Below the pieces are notes generated by a model, which saw only the letters and a program-made list of their open reading frames with translations, did no database searches and had not been told where the DNA came from. 64,000 nucleotides of DNA from Agrobacterium salinitolerans (GTDB taxonomy: Bacteria > Pseudomonadota > Alphaproteobacteria > Rhizobiales > Rhizobiaceae): positions 186,001-250,000 of the forward strand of contig NZ_MRDH01000023.1 of assembly GCF_002008225.1 (NCBI RefSeq), read 5' to 3'. Position numbers and translations under genes: made by a program. Positions within the stretch are counted from its first letter, which is position 1, and every line of letters begins with the position of its first letter. Shown piece after piece: positions 11,073 to 20,068 of the stretch.

Positions 11073-11567
11073 TCACCCTTTGAGCGCGACGATTGCCTCG
11101 ATCTCAACGGTGATGTTGCCCGGCAACGAGCCGAAACCCACGGCGGACCGGGCATGTTGTCCCACATCGCCGAACACATCGATGAAGAGATCGGAGCAGC
11201 CATTGATGACGCTCGGGTGATCGCGAAAATCGCTCACCGCATTGACCATGCCGAGCAGCTTGACCACCTTCTTTACCCGCGACAGGTCCCCCAGCGCCTC
11301 ATGCATGACGGCAAGCAGGTTGATGCCGGTGAGGCGCGCATGGCTATAGGCCTCTTCCAGCCCGATTTCCGCGCCCACCTTGCCGGCGTAAAGATGACCG
11401 TTTTCTTCCCGTGGCCCCTGCCCCGAAAGATAAAGCATGTTGCCTTCCACCACATGGGTGACGAAATTGGCAATCGGCGGCGGCGGCGGCGGCAGGGAGA
11501 TGCCGAGCGCGGCGAGCCGGTCATAGGGCGAAAGCCGCCCTTCTGCGTCGAGCGAAGACTGTTTCAC
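11073..11567 (-). CDS. RidA/YjgF-family protein
   Basis: A 164-residue protein of the RidA (YjgF/UK114) superfamily, of the slightly longer subgroup that begins with a region like RLAALGISLPP and has LSGQGP near residue 50. RidA proteins speed the hydrolysis of reactive enamines and imines released by PLP enzymes, which fits the SelA-fold enzyme nearby. The C-terminal SAVGFGSLPGNITVEIEAI segment contains the strand that in active family members presents the substrate-binding arginine, although the usual RxxV is not evident here (QHARSAVGF is the nearest). A run of six prolines at about residues 25-30 is notable. It lies downstream of the amidohydrolase gene on the same strand. Confidence 0.9.
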   Translation of the reverse strand: MKQSSLDAEGRLSPYDRLAALGISLPPPPPPIANFVTHVVEGNMLYLSGQGPREENGHLYAGKVGAEIGLEEAYSHARLTGINLLAVMHEALGDLSRVKKVVKLLGMVNAVSDFRDHPSVINGCSDLFIDVFGDVGQHARSAVGFGSLPGNITVEIEAIVALKG

Positions 11568-11649
11568 GCAAATTCCTCATAATGCCGGGACTTGTATCCC
11601 GTAATGCCTGCGGAAGGCGGAGGACTGACCTTCGCCGTTCCAGTGGAGT

Positions 11650-12873
11650 TCAGCGCCAGGAGTAACCGTGGCTGTGGCGCACCAGCTTGCGCGCCCTTGG
11701 AATATAACGGCTGGCGGCAATCGCTTCCGCACCGATGACCGCATAACGCGGCTCGAACAGGCGCTTCAGGCGCGACACATCGCCATTGGAATCGGTCGCT
11801 TCCAGATCGGCGTCGACGAGATCGAAAACCGTGAAATCGGCGCGCTGACCGACATCGAGGCGGTTTTCCATATCGAGGCGGATAACGGAAGCCGGGTTGC
11901 GGGTGACGGCCTCGACCACATTTTCGAAAGGCATATCGACCGACAGCAGCTTCGACATGGTGGTGGCCAGATCCCAAACCGGGAAATTCATCGAATGCCC
12001 GTGCAAATCCGTTGAGATCGAGAAAGGGAGCAGGCCGCGTGCAATCGCCGCTTCCGCCACCTTGAAGGAGAAAGACGCGCCACCATGGCCGATATCAAGC
12101 CGAATGCCTTCGCCTGCGCAGCGTTCTGCGAGGTTGAACAGGTCCTCGTCTTCCATGATGCTGGAACCCGATTTGCCGTTGAAACAATGGGTCACGACAT
12201 CGCCGGGGCCGAGAATTTCCAGCACCTCGTCGTAAAGTGCTGGCGGTTCGCCCACATGCACCATCATCGGCACTTTCAGGATCTTGGCGATCTTCTTGCC
12301 GAGTTTGACCGGCGTCACACCCCAGGAGCCGGTGATGACATGGCTCGCCCGCACCTTCAGGCCGACAATATGCTCGCTGTTTTCGGCATAAACTTCGAGG
12401 ATGCGGTCAAGGTCGATATCCTTGATGTCGCGCAGTTCCGGCACTCGGTTACAGGCGACGAGACCGATGGAGCCAAGGTTGAGGAAGGCCTTGATGCGCT
12501 CCTTCGAGGGCTCGATGATATATTCCCGGAAACCGTGGAAATTCGCCTCGCCCGCCGAACCGGCATCCACCAGCGTGGTCACGCCGCGCTCGGCCCCGCA
12601 TTCGGAGGGGCGGATGGAGATATCGGTACCGCCGTGCCAGATATGCACATGCAGATCCACCCAGCCGGGAGAGATGAAGGCGCCCTTGGCATCGATGCGC
12701 CGCGCATCAACGGGCGCTTGGATGGCAGGCCCGACCGCGGCGATCTTGCCATCGCCGCCAATCAGAATATCGGTCGAAGCCTGTGATGTACCCTTTCCGA
12801 AACCGACGGGTTTGACATTGGTGAGAAGAATGGGAGCTTGAAGAGGCGCTTTCGCCTGTTCGCCGGACGACAT
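11650..12873 (-). CDS. COG3964 amidohydrolase (acyl ester/N-acyl hydrolase; often mislabelled dihydroorotase)
   Basis: A 407-residue metal-dependent hydrolase of the amidohydrolase superfamily. Metal-site features are visible in order: HVH in WVDLHVHIWHGG, the lysine that is normally carboxylated in HIVGLKVRAS, histidines in MMVHVGEPP and VVTHCFNG, and the catalytic aspartate in FSISTDLHGH. The group is often annotated as dihydroorotase or adenine deaminase. The Agrobacterium C58 member Atu3266 was reported to hydrolyse acetyl-(R)-mandelate and related acyl compounds, and I believe this gene is that protein or a close relative. The start is at 12873, one base after the stop of the upstream permease gene, so translation is probably coupled. 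The physiological substrate remains uncertain. Confidence 0.9.
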   Translation of the reverse strand: MSSGEQAKAPLQAPILLTNVKPVGFGKGTSQASTDILIGGDGKIAAVGPAIQAPVDARRIDAKGAFISPGWVDLHVHIWHGGTDISIRPSECGAERGVTTLVDAGSAGEANFHGFREYIIEPSKERIKAFLNLGSIGLVACNRVPELRDIKDIDLDRILEVYAENSEHIVGLKVRASHVITGSWGVTPVKLGKKIAKILKVPMMVHVGEPPALYDEVLEILGPGDVVTHCFNGKSGSSIMEDEDLFNLAERCAGEGIRLDIGHGGASFSFKVAEAAIARGLLPFSISTDLHGHSMNFPVWDLATTMSKLLSVDMPFENVVEAVTRNPASVIRLDMENRLDVGQRADFTVFDLVDADLEATDSNGDVSRLKRLFEPRYAVIGAEAIAASRYIPRARKLVRHSHGYSWR

Positions 12874-12874
12874 A

Positions 12875-13750
12875 TTACAGATCCCTTCGCAGTCTTGGGT
12901 CGAGCATGTCCCGCAGCCCGTCGCCGACCATTTGCAGCGACAGCACGGAAAGAATGATGGCAAAGCCGGGGAAATAGGTCATCCAGTCGGCCTGGCCGAT
13001 ATATTGGCGGCCAGCGGAGATCATGGTTCCCCAGGTGGGAATTTCCGGACTGACACCAAGCCCCAGAAATGAAAGCCCGGCCTCCGCCAGCATGGCGCTG
13101 GCGAAAAGGAAGGTGCATTGCACGAGGATCGGCGAAACCAGATTGCGCAGCACATGCCGCGTCATGATGTGGAAGGTGGAAATGCCGAGCGCCTTCGCCG
13201 CCTCCACATAGGGCAATTCGCGTATGACCAGCGTCGAGGCACGCACGATGCGGGCAAGGCGCGGCGAATAAACGACGGCAAGCGCGATGATGACAGTCGT
13301 CAGCGACGGGCCGAGCGCCGCCACCAGCGCAATCGCCAGCAAAATATCCGGAAAGGCCATCATCGCATCGATCAGCCGCGCAATTGGCGTATCCAGCTTT
13401 TGGAAGAAACCGGCGAGCAAACCAAGCGTGATGCCGATCAGCGCCGAAAGCGCCACCACGGCGGCACCGACCAGAAGCGACAGTCTTCCGGCATAGATGG
13501 TGCGCGAGAAGACGTCGCGGCCGAACTCGTCGGTGCCGAACCAGTAAAGCTCGCTCGGCGGCTTCAGGCGGTTCACAATCGATAGTTTCGACGGTGAATA
13601 GGGCGCAATCATCGGTGCGAGAACCGCAAACAGCACGAAGACGAGTAGCACGATGAGACCGGCAGCGACCGTCTTGCGCTTCAGGAGACGCCGAAGGAAC
13701 AGGATGGTGGGGTTGCGTGCCGGGGGGGCGGTGGAAACAATATCGGCCAT
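12875..13750 (-). CDS. ABC transporter permease, DppC/OppC type
   Basis: A 291-residue inner-membrane permease with about six transmembrane helices and an N-terminal cytoplasmic leader. The GTDEFGRDVFSRTIYAGR segment and the EAAKALGISTFHIMTRHVLRN coupling motif (EAA loop) are typical of DppC-family subunits. Its ATG overlaps the stop of the DppB-type gene by one base (TGATG), so both subunits are made together. It forms the membrane pore with that protein, energised by the double ATPase at 6906-8741, for import of a peptide-like or acylated ligand. Confidence 0.93.
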   Translation of the reverse strand: MADIVSTAPPARNPTILFLRRLLKRKTVAAGLIVLLVFVLFAVLAPMIAPYSPSKLSIVNRLKPPSELYWFGTDEFGRDVFSRTIYAGRLSLLVGAAVVALSALIGITLGLLAGFFQKLDTPIARLIDAMMAFPDILLAIALVAALGPSLTTVIIALAVVYSPRLARIVRASTLVIRELPYVEAAKALGISTFHIMTRHVLRNLVSPILVQCTFLFASAMLAEAGLSFLGLGVSPEIPTWGTMISAGRQYIGQADWMTYFPGFAIILSVLSLQMVGDGLRDMLDPRLRRDL

Positions 13751-14706
13751 CAGTAACGAACCCTCGGATCGACCAGCAGATAGAGCATGTCGATTGCAAA
13801 ATTGATGAGCACGTAAAGCCCGGCGATGACGAGAAGTGCCCCCTGAATGACCGGATAGTCGCGCCGGAGCACGGCGGAGACGACAAGATTGCCGACACCC
13901 GGCAGGCCGAAGACGGTTTCCGTGACGACTGCGCCGGAAATCAGCACGGCGGCGGTGAGGCCAAGCACGGTGAGGATGGGGATGAGCGCATTCTTCAAAG
14001 CATGTTTCAGCACCACCCGGCGTTCCTTGACGCCCTTGGCGCGCGCGGTGCGGACATAATCGTCACCTAAAACATCCAGCATCGAGGCGCGGGTGAAGCG
14101 CAAAATGAGGGCGGAGGAAACGAGGCCGAGCGCTATTGCCGGAAGGGTCAGGTGATACATGCGCTCGAGGAAGCTCGCGCCCGGTCCGCCATAACCCGAT
14201 ACCGGAAACATATCGAGCCGCACGGCGAAGACCTGCATGAGGATCAGGCCAAGCCAGAAGCTCGGAATGCTCGCCGCCAGCATTGCGATGGTGGTCGCGG
14301 CCTGGTCCACGAAGGAACCGCGCCGGTAAGCAGCATAGATACCGATGGGGAGCGCGATGACACTGGCAATCAGCAGCGAAAAAATCGTCAGGAAAAACGT
14401 CGGTTCGGCCCGGTCCAGAAGTGCTGAGCCGACCGGCATGTTGAGGAAGATCGACTGGCCGAGATCGCCCTTGAGCAACTGGCCGATATAATAGACATAT
14501 TGCACGCCGAGCGACTGGTCGAGACCGAGCCGGGTGCGAAGCTCGGCAATATCCTGCGCCGAGGCGTCCGGCCCCAGCATCACGGCGGCTGGATCTCCGG
14601 GCGTGACGCGCAAGATGACGAAGACGATGGTGACGACGAGGAACATCACCACGATCATTCCCGCAAGTCTCTGGAAAATATACCGTATCACGTATGAAGG
14701 CTCCAA
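13750..14706 (-). CDS. ABC transporter permease, DppB/OppB type
   Basis: A 318-residue inner-membrane permease. It starts with the usual RYIFQRLAGMIVVMFLVVT first helix, has the DppB hallmark VTPGDPAAVMLG in the first periplasmic loop, and an EAA-like coupling segment YVRTARAKGVKERRVVLKHALKN. It heads the permease pair and lies downstream of the binding-protein gene, separated from it by about 310 bp that hold an inverted repeat (14822-14940). The ligand class expected for the family is oligopeptides or related compounds. Confidence 0.93.
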   Translation of the reverse strand: MEPSYVIRYIFQRLAGMIVVMFLVVTIVFVILRVTPGDPAAVMLGPDASAQDIAELRTRLGLDQSLGVQYVYYIGQLLKGDLGQSIFLNMPVGSALLDRAEPTFFLTIFSLLIASVIALPIGIYAAYRRGSFVDQAATTIAMLAASIPSFWLGLILMQVFAVRLDMFPVSGYGGPGASFLERMYHLTLPAIALGLVSSALILRFTRASMLDVLGDDYVRTARAKGVKERRVVLKHALKNALIPILTVLGLTAAVLISGAVVTETVFGLPGVGNLVVSAVLRRDYPVIQGALLVIAGLYVLINFAIDMLYLLVDPRVRY

Positions 14707-14821
14707 GGCGCGTGATTGCCGCTATCAGGCGACGGTTGAATGGTGTCGATGAGCGCCAGCAATTCCGGCACTCACGGTAGTAAAATCGAGCGTTCTCTTC
14801 TCACGTCCGCCTTATACTCCA

Positions 14822-14940
14822 CCCTCATTCCTGTGCTCGTCACAGGAATCTAGCCAGCCCAAGTCCTTGGGCTGAAAGGACTCTTCTCGCCACGCAGACG
14901 CGCGTCGGCTGGATTCCTGTGACGAGCACAGGAATGAGGG
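14822..14940. repeat. Inverted repeat with 29-bp perfect arms
   Basis: Two perfect 29-bp arms (14822-14850 and 14912-14940), each starting or ending with CCCTCATTCCTGTG, face each other across a 61-bp centre. Each arm is itself a small hairpin: ATTCCTGTG and CACAGGAAT around CTCGT. It fills the gap between the binding-protein gene and its permeases on the coding strand of a probable operon, so it may act as an intercistronic mRNA structure. It resembles dispersed palindromic elements of Rhizobiaceae. Copy number cannot be judged here. The remaining bases of the 14707-15014 gap hold no gene that I can support. Confidence 0.85.
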
Positions 14941-15014
14941 GAGCGGCAAGGACCCTAGATCCGTGGCGACAGAGTGCCGGATGCAATACCCGGCACCCGA
15001 TTGCCAAACCGGCC

Positions 15015-16541
15015 TTATTTCGTAACCGAAGCATTCCAGAAGTAGGGCCATGGAGCCGGATCGACGCCTTCCAGCTTGTTGGACTTGGCCGCCACGGCAT
15101 TGAAGTCGCCTATCTTGATGAGCGGCAGCTCCGCATAGATCGTCTTCTGCACATTGGCCCAGAGCGCGATACGCTTGTCGGGATCGGCTTCCGAAGTGAA
15201 GGCGTCAACCGCGGCTTTGCGCGCCGGCGTATCCCACCAGCCCGGCGAGCCGGTGGAGAGCGCGCCGATCAGCGCCGGTTCCGGCAGGAAGGGGCTGTGA
15301 GTGATGTAGATATCCCAGAGTTTCGGGTCGGCGCGGCGCTGCGTCAGCGTCGCCCAGTCCACCACCTGCATATCAACCTTGAAACCGGCAAGCTTCAGAT
15401 ATTCCGCCGCGACCTGCGCCATCTTGTAATGGAACTCATACTGGCGGCTGGTGAGGATGCGGAGAGGTTCGCCGTTGTAACCGGCGGCTTTGAGTTTCTC
15501 GGCGGCGGCTTCCGGATTGCCGACGTTGTAATTGCCCTCGACGCCTTCTTCGGAATGCCAGGAGAAATTATCAGGATAATAGGCGCCGTCGAGCGCGTAG
15601 AAATCCGTGCTGCCGAAAGCGGCCGCCAGCATGTCTTCCATGTTCAGCGCTTCGGTCACCGCCTTGCGGACTTCAAGCTTGGAAGACAGCCCCTCCTTCG
15701 TGTTGAAGACGAAGACGGGATAACCGAAAGGCTTCAGCATCAGCGGCTGCGAGGCCGACGACGACTTCACCTTGTCGAAGGATTCCACCGGAATGGAATC
15801 GACGTAATCATACTGGCCGGAAACGGCGGCCTCGACACGGGTATTCGGATCGGGCACCGGAACGAAGCGGATTTCATCGAGATACTGATGGCGTGCGCCG
15901 CCATAACCGTCGCTTTCGCCATCGCGGGACTTGTAGCCATCGAAGCGCACGAGCTGGATATATTGGTCGGCCTTGCGCTCCTTCAGCATATAGGGACCGG
16001 TGCCGATGAATTCGGCCATCGGCTCCGCCTGCTTTTCAGACGGCAGGATGATCGCCGCCGAATTATTGAAGGCGAGCAGTGAGACGAGCGGCGCATAGGG
16101 TTGCTTGAGAGCGATCGTCACCGTTCCGGCATCCGGCGCGGAGATATTGTCGATAAAGCCGGCTGCCTGCTTGCCGCGCGAGGCGATCTTCATCCAGCGG
16201 CCGAGCGAGGCGACGACATCTTCAGACGTCATGTCGCTGCCGTCATGGAACTTGATGCCCTGCCTGAGCTTGATCGTGTAGGTTTTGCCGTCCGCACTGA
16301 TCTCGGGCAAGCTTTCCGCCAGAAGCGGCGTCACCTTCCAACCCTTGTCGAAGGTATAGAGCGTTTCGAAAATATGCTGCGTGACGATGCCGACCAGATC
16401 GGCGGTAGACGCCATGGGGTCGAGTGTCGGCGGCTCGCCGATCGTGGCGACATTGATGACGCCGCCCTTCTCCGCAGCCATCATTACACCCGGCGCAAGC
16501 AGCAAAGCGGCGGTGGCGAGAAATGCAAGTTTACGTCTCAT
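15015..16541 (-). CDS. ABC transporter solute-binding protein, family 5 (oligopeptide type)
   Basis: A 508-residue periplasmic binding protein of the SBP_bac_5 family. A signal peptide (MRRKLAFLATAALLLAPGVMMAA) precedes the family's opening INVATIGEPPTLDPM, then SLPEISADGKTYTIKLRQGIKFHDGSDMTSEDV, the classical signature region of peptide-binding proteins. The start at 16541 has a GGGAGC ribosome site. Longer forms would bury the signal peptide. The gene heads the minus-strand transport and catabolic unit, and upstream of it lies a 17-bp element shared with the regulator region. The ligand is probably a peptide-like, acylated or opine-like compound, by family only. Confidence 0.92.
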   Translation of the reverse strand: MRRKLAFLATAALLLAPGVMMAAEKGGVINVATIGEPPTLDPMASTADLVGIVTQHIFETLYTFDKGWKVTPLLAESLPEISADGKTYTIKLRQGIKFHDGSDMTSEDVVASLGRWMKIASRGKQAAGFIDNISAPDAGTVTIALKQPYAPLVSLLAFNNSAAIILPSEKQAEPMAEFIGTGPYMLKERKADQYIQLVRFDGYKSRDGESDGYGGARHQYLDEIRFVPVPDPNTRVEAAVSGQYDYVDSIPVESFDKVKSSSASQPLMLKPFGYPVFVFNTKEGLSSKLEVRKAVTEALNMEDMLAAAFGSTDFYALDGAYYPDNFSWHSEEGVEGNYNVGNPEAAAEKLKAAGYNGEPLRILTSRQYEFHYKMAQVAAEYLKLAGFKVDMQVVDWATLTQRRADPKLWDIYITHSPFLPEPALIGALSTGSPGWWDTPARKAAVDAFTSEADPDKRIALWANVQKTIYAELPLIKIGDFNAVAAKSNKLEGVDPAPWPYFWNASVTK

Positions 16542-17044
16542 GGACAAGCTCCCAGCTCTTATGTGTTCCATTATTATGTTATATGCATCTTTATAACAGA
16601 ATATCTCGATAAGACGCCTTGTCAATGACAATGCGGCCCGATGATCGGTTTCCATGATCGGCGAAACGCAAGACAGGTCTTTGCGAAAGGTGGCGGAATC
16701 GTTTAAGGCAATGAAAAAACAGGAGTTTCGCCGAAAAAACGGTGCGCCGTGATATCCATCTTTTCCGGCTGGAAGAGAGGGAATGACGACCGGCGCTTGA
16801 CTGCAAAGGAAGAAAGGGAATTAACAAGGTTGGATATTTCGCATTTGCGAACAAAGTGCTATTAAAGAGCGGACTAACGCTACGCCACCACAGACATACC
16901 CGCGCATTTTTATTAGTCGTTACGCTATTTGACGCCGTCAGCCGTGTTTTCAAGGGCTGCAGAAAGACCTGATACTTTATACCGCCAAACTTTATTCCAT
17001 GGCGGAAAACTAATTTTTATTACGTTGAAATTATTGAGGAAATC
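16542..17044. other. Intergenic region between divergent genes
   Basis: These 503 bp separate the binding-protein gene from the glycosyltransferase gene, which point away from each other, so two promoters are expected. The left part holds the candidate IclR site at 16569-16585 in an AT-rich stretch. The right part ends with a GAGGA ribosome site for the glycosyltransferase. I see no convincing protein-coding frame or RNA gene here. Confidence 0.6.
16569..16585. promoter_or_regulatory. Candidate IclR operator, copy 2
   Basis: CATTATTATGTTATATG, the reverse complement of CATATAACATAATAATG, matches the element at 10180-10196 in 15 of 17 bases. It sits 28 bp upstream of the start codon of the binding-protein gene, where a regulator could block or aid transcription of the transport operon. 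Confidence 0.5.
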
Positions 17045-18169
17045 ATGAAGACGGCAATCGTGCATGACTGGCTCACCGACAGAGGCGGGGCCGAAAAGGT
17101 GCTTCACAACCTTCTTGAAATTTATCCTCACGCGGATCTTTACTGCCTTGTCGACTTCATGAGCGAGCGCGATCGCGGCTTTCTCGGCGGCCGTCCCGTC
17201 AACACCTCCTTCATCCAGAAGTTGCCTTTCGCCCGGAAAAAATACCGCTCCTACCTGCCGCTGATGCCGCTCGCCATCGAACAGTTCGATCTCAGCGGCT
17301 ACGACCTCGTTATTTCCTCGAGTTATGCGGTCGCCAAGGGCGTCATCACCGGCCCGGGCCAGTTTCATGTCTCTTATATCCATAGCCCGATACGCTACGC
17401 CTGGGACCTCCAGCACCAGTATCTCAAGGAGACCAGACTGACGCGCGGCTTCACCTCGTGGATCGCGCGCGCTGTTCTTCACTATATCCGCATGTGGGAC
17501 ATTCGCACCGCCAACGGCGTCGACCTGATGACGGTCAATTCCAAATTCATCCGCAACCGGGTGCGCAAGTGTTATGGCCGCGATTCCACCGTGATATATC
17601 CGCCGGTGGACACGTCTCATCTCTCCCCGTCCGACCTTAAAGGTGACTATTTCGTCACGGCGTCGCGGCTGGTGCCCTACAAAAAAGTACACCTTATCGT
17701 GGAGGCTTTTTCAACGATGCCGGACAAACGGCTGGTCGTCATCGGCGACGGTCCGGACATGAAACGCATCCGCGAAATCGCCGCGCCGAATGTCGAAGTC
17801 CTCGGTTTCGTCGGCAATGAAGAGCTTCACAAATATATGGCCGAGGCCCAGGCCTTCGTCTTTGCGGCAGAAGACGACTTCGGCATCGTGCCCGTCGAAT
17901 CCCAGGCGCTCGGTACACCGGTCATCGCCTACGGCAAGGGCGGCGTACTGGAAACCGTCGTCCCGCTCGGCTCCTCCAACCATCCGACCGGCCTTTATTT
18001 CGGGGAGCAGACACCGGAGGCGATCTGCGCCGCCGTACAGGAGTTCGTCGACAATTCCGACCGCTTCGACAAGAACGCCTGCATCAACAACGCCGCCCGC
18101 TTCTCCCGCGAACGTTTCCTGCGGGAATTCGCGGATACCGTGAATTTCGCGCTGGCTGAACGGGCATGA
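17045..18169 (+). CDS. Glycosyltransferase family 4, mannosyltransferase-like
   Basis: A 374-residue GT-B fold glycosyltransferase. The N-terminus MKTAIVHDWLTDRGGAEKVL is typical of the WbaZ-like group. The sugar-nucleotide site is marked by YFVTASRLVPYKKVHLIVEAF (around residue 200) and by the EDDFGIVPVESQALGTPVIAYGKGG segment, whose EX7E-type pair of acids is the family signature. It should transfer a sugar from a nucleotide donor onto a lipid-linked or growing polysaccharide on the cytoplasmic side. It starts after a GAGGA site. The next gene on the strand encodes a polysaccharide export lipoprotein, so an exopolysaccharide role is likely, although 413 bp separate the two. Confidence 0.9.
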   Translation: MKTAIVHDWLTDRGGAEKVLHNLLEIYPHADLYCLVDFMSERDRGFLGGRPVNTSFIQKLPFARKKYRSYLPLMPLAIEQFDLSGYDLVISSSYAVAKGVITGPGQFHVSYIHSPIRYAWDLQHQYLKETRLTRGFTSWIARAVLHYIRMWDIRTANGVDLMTVNSKFIRNRVRKCYGRDSTVIYPPVDTSHLSPSDLKGDYFVTASRLVPYKKVHLIVEAFSTMPDKRLVVIGDGPDMKRIREIAAPNVEVLGFVGNEELHKYMAEAQAFVFAAEDDFGIVPVESQALGTPVIAYGKGGVLETVVPLGSSNHPTGLYFGEQTPEAICAAVQEFVDNSDRFDKNACINNAARFSRERFLREFADTVNFALAERA

Positions 18170-18582
18170 CGGATGCATAAAAACATCCATAAAATAAATG
18201 ATTGGGCTTCACGAAATTCAATAACGAAAGAAACCGCGCAGGCGTGACAAAACTGCACTAGCGCAATGCAGCAATCGAAGAGATGATGGCGTCCAACTGA
18301 ATATTGAAGCGCAACAATACTGACACCGTCTGGGGTTCGACCATCGCGCCTCGCCCGGAATTTTTCGGCACAGTTGAACGATGATGAACTTGAAGCATCG
18401 TCTGAAATTAGGCATATGCCTGACAGAGGACGTAAACATCCCGGGATGCGATTCCGCTGAACGGATGTAATGCCGGTTTGGATTTCCTTTACCGGTGTCA
18501 TTTATGAAGTGCTTATTTTTAAAAACTTATACGATGTCCGAATTATTTCTGCTTTTCGGACGGCATTCATTTCGAGGACCAA
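18170..18582 (+). other. Intergenic region before the export lipoprotein gene
   Basis: A 413-bp non-coding gap. Just after the glycosyltransferase stop a small hairpin (GGATG and CATCC around an A-rich loop, about 18172-18190) may end or stabilise the upstream mRNA. The rest becomes AT-rich toward the next gene and probably carries its promoter. A GAGGA ribosome site lies at its end. No credible small gene is seen. Confidence 0.55.
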
Positions 18583-19779
18583 ATGCGTTTATTGAATGTT
18601 TCGATTATGCTTGCCTCTGCAGCACTGGCGGGTTGCACGGTTACCGCAGCCTCCGGCCCCGATGCAGCCTCGATCGAATCTAACGCTTCGGTGAAATTCG
18701 CCTCCAAGGACAAGCAGAAAACCGCCGGTGTCGACTACGCACTGCTCGACATCAACAGCGCCGTCCTCAATTACGTCGGCGACACCACAACCACTACCCT
18801 GCTCGGCAGTTTCGGCGGCGGCAAGGGCGGCGTTCCGGCACTGCCGATGGGCGTCGGTGACGTGGTGCAGGTTGCAATTTTTGAAAGCCAGGCCGGCGGC
18901 CTCTTCATTCCAAACGACGCCGGCAGCCGTCCCGGCAACTTCATCAGCCTGCCGAACCAGACCGTGGACCGGGAAGGCAATATCAGCGTTCCCTATGCGG
19001 GCAAGATTCGCGCCACCGGCCGCAACGTCGAAGATGTGCAGAGCGAAATCGAGGAACGGCTCGCCAACCGCGCCATCGAGCCGCAGGTTCTCATCACCAA
19101 GATTTCCAGCCGCTCCGCACAGGCCTCCGTGTTGGGCGACGTCAAGGAGCCGACGAAGGTTCAGCTTTCGGAAGCGGGCGATCGGGTTCTCGACGTCATT
19201 TCCTACGCAAAGGGCCTCAGCGCTCCGAATATCGAATCCTATGTCACGCTGATCCGCCGCGGCAAGACCGCCCGCGTCAATTACAACCACCTTGTCAGCA
19301 CGCCGTCCGAGAACATCTATGTAGTTCCGGGCGACACGATCATGGTGGAGCGTGAACGCCGCACCTACCTTGCCTTCGGTGCTTCTGGTCTCAACGGGCG
19401 TTTCGAGTTCGAGGATGCCGATCTCAAGCTGTCGGATGCACTCGGCAAAGCGGGCGGACTGCTCGATTCCCGCGCTGACCCGGCTCAGGTCTATGTCTAT
19501 CGTATCGTCAAGCGCGATCTTCTCGTGAAGCTCGGCATCAATACGTCGAAGTTCCCCGGACAGGACGTGCCGGTCATCTTCCGCGCCAATCTGCGCGATC
19601 CATCGACCTTCTTCGCCGCCACGAAGTTCCCGATGCAGGATCGCGACATCATCTATGTCACCAACTCGCAGGCCACTGAACTTTACAAGTTCCTGGATCT
19701 CGTCGGCTCCGTACCGGCAACGACGGGCAATGTCGCCGAGGACGTTCTTGCGACCCGCAACGCCATCCGCGCCTTCTAA
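18583..19779 (+). CDS. Polysaccharide export lipoprotein, Wza family
   Basis: A 398-residue outer-membrane export protein. A lipoprotein signal peptide ends in LAGC, with the lipidated cysteine at position 18. A polysaccharide export (PES) domain follows, starting near MGVGDVVQVAIFES and including VDREGNISVPYAGKIRATG. Then come SLBB-type ligand-binding repeats (ASVLGDVKEPTKVQL and RTYLAFGASGLNGRFEF). Wza-type proteins form the channel through which capsule or exopolysaccharide leaves the cell. No Wzc-like tyrosine kinase or Wzx/Wzy genes are next to it, so it must work with partners encoded elsewhere. A clear terminator follows. Confidence 0.9.
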   Translation: MRLLNVSIMLASAALAGCTVTAASGPDAASIESNASVKFASKDKQKTAGVDYALLDINSAVLNYVGDTTTTTLLGSFGGGKGGVPALPMGVGDVVQVAIFESQAGGLFIPNDAGSRPGNFISLPNQTVDREGNISVPYAGKIRATGRNVEDVQSEIEERLANRAIEPQVLITKISSRSAQASVLGDVKEPTKVQLSEAGDRVLDVISYAKGLSAPNIESYVTLIRRGKTARVNYNHLVSTPSENIYVVPGDTIMVERERRTYLAFGASGLNGRFEFEDADLKLSDALGKAGGLLDSRADPAQVYVYRIVKRDLLVKLGINTSKFPGQDVPVIFRANLRDPSTFFAATKFPMQDRDIIYVTNSQATELYKFLDLVGSVPATTGNVAEDVLATRNAIRAF

Positions 19780-19804
19780 ACGGCGGCTTTTCGCCGTTCA
19801 TCCC

Positions 19805-19834
19805 AAAGCCGCCCCGGAAACGAGGCGGCTTTTT
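19805..19834 (+). terminator. Rho-independent terminator
   Basis: A 9-bp stem (AAAGCCGCC with GGCGGCTTT) encloses a 10-base loop and runs into five Ts. It lies 26 bp after the stop of the polysaccharide export gene. Confidence 0.85.
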
Positions 19835-20068
19835 CCTTGGCCGGAACCAGTGGTGAACAGGAAGGTGATCAAACATTGCCTTGGGGCGGGAACCGAAGCC
19901 GTCCACCCTTGAAAGACAGGGGATATGGCGACGGTCATCATCACCGCCATTACAAAAGTTTAAGGTGATTTCGCAACGCATTGGGTGTCTTGTGGGGGAA
20001 AGCTGCTCCCAAGGCTTGCCGCACATGTTCGGGAAACATGTATCGCTCTCATTACGCGGAATCGTCAG

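Noticed and set aside
11650..12873. Calling the amidohydrolase a dihydroorotase or adenine deaminase
   Set aside because: It belongs to the COG3964 type known to be mislabelled this way, and sits with transport and PLP-enzyme genes rather than pyrimidine or purine genes.
16640..16700. ATGATCGG direct repeats and a weak hairpin upstream of the glycosyltransferase
   Set aside because: Two 8-base copies are too short to be meaningful, and the pairing is imperfect.
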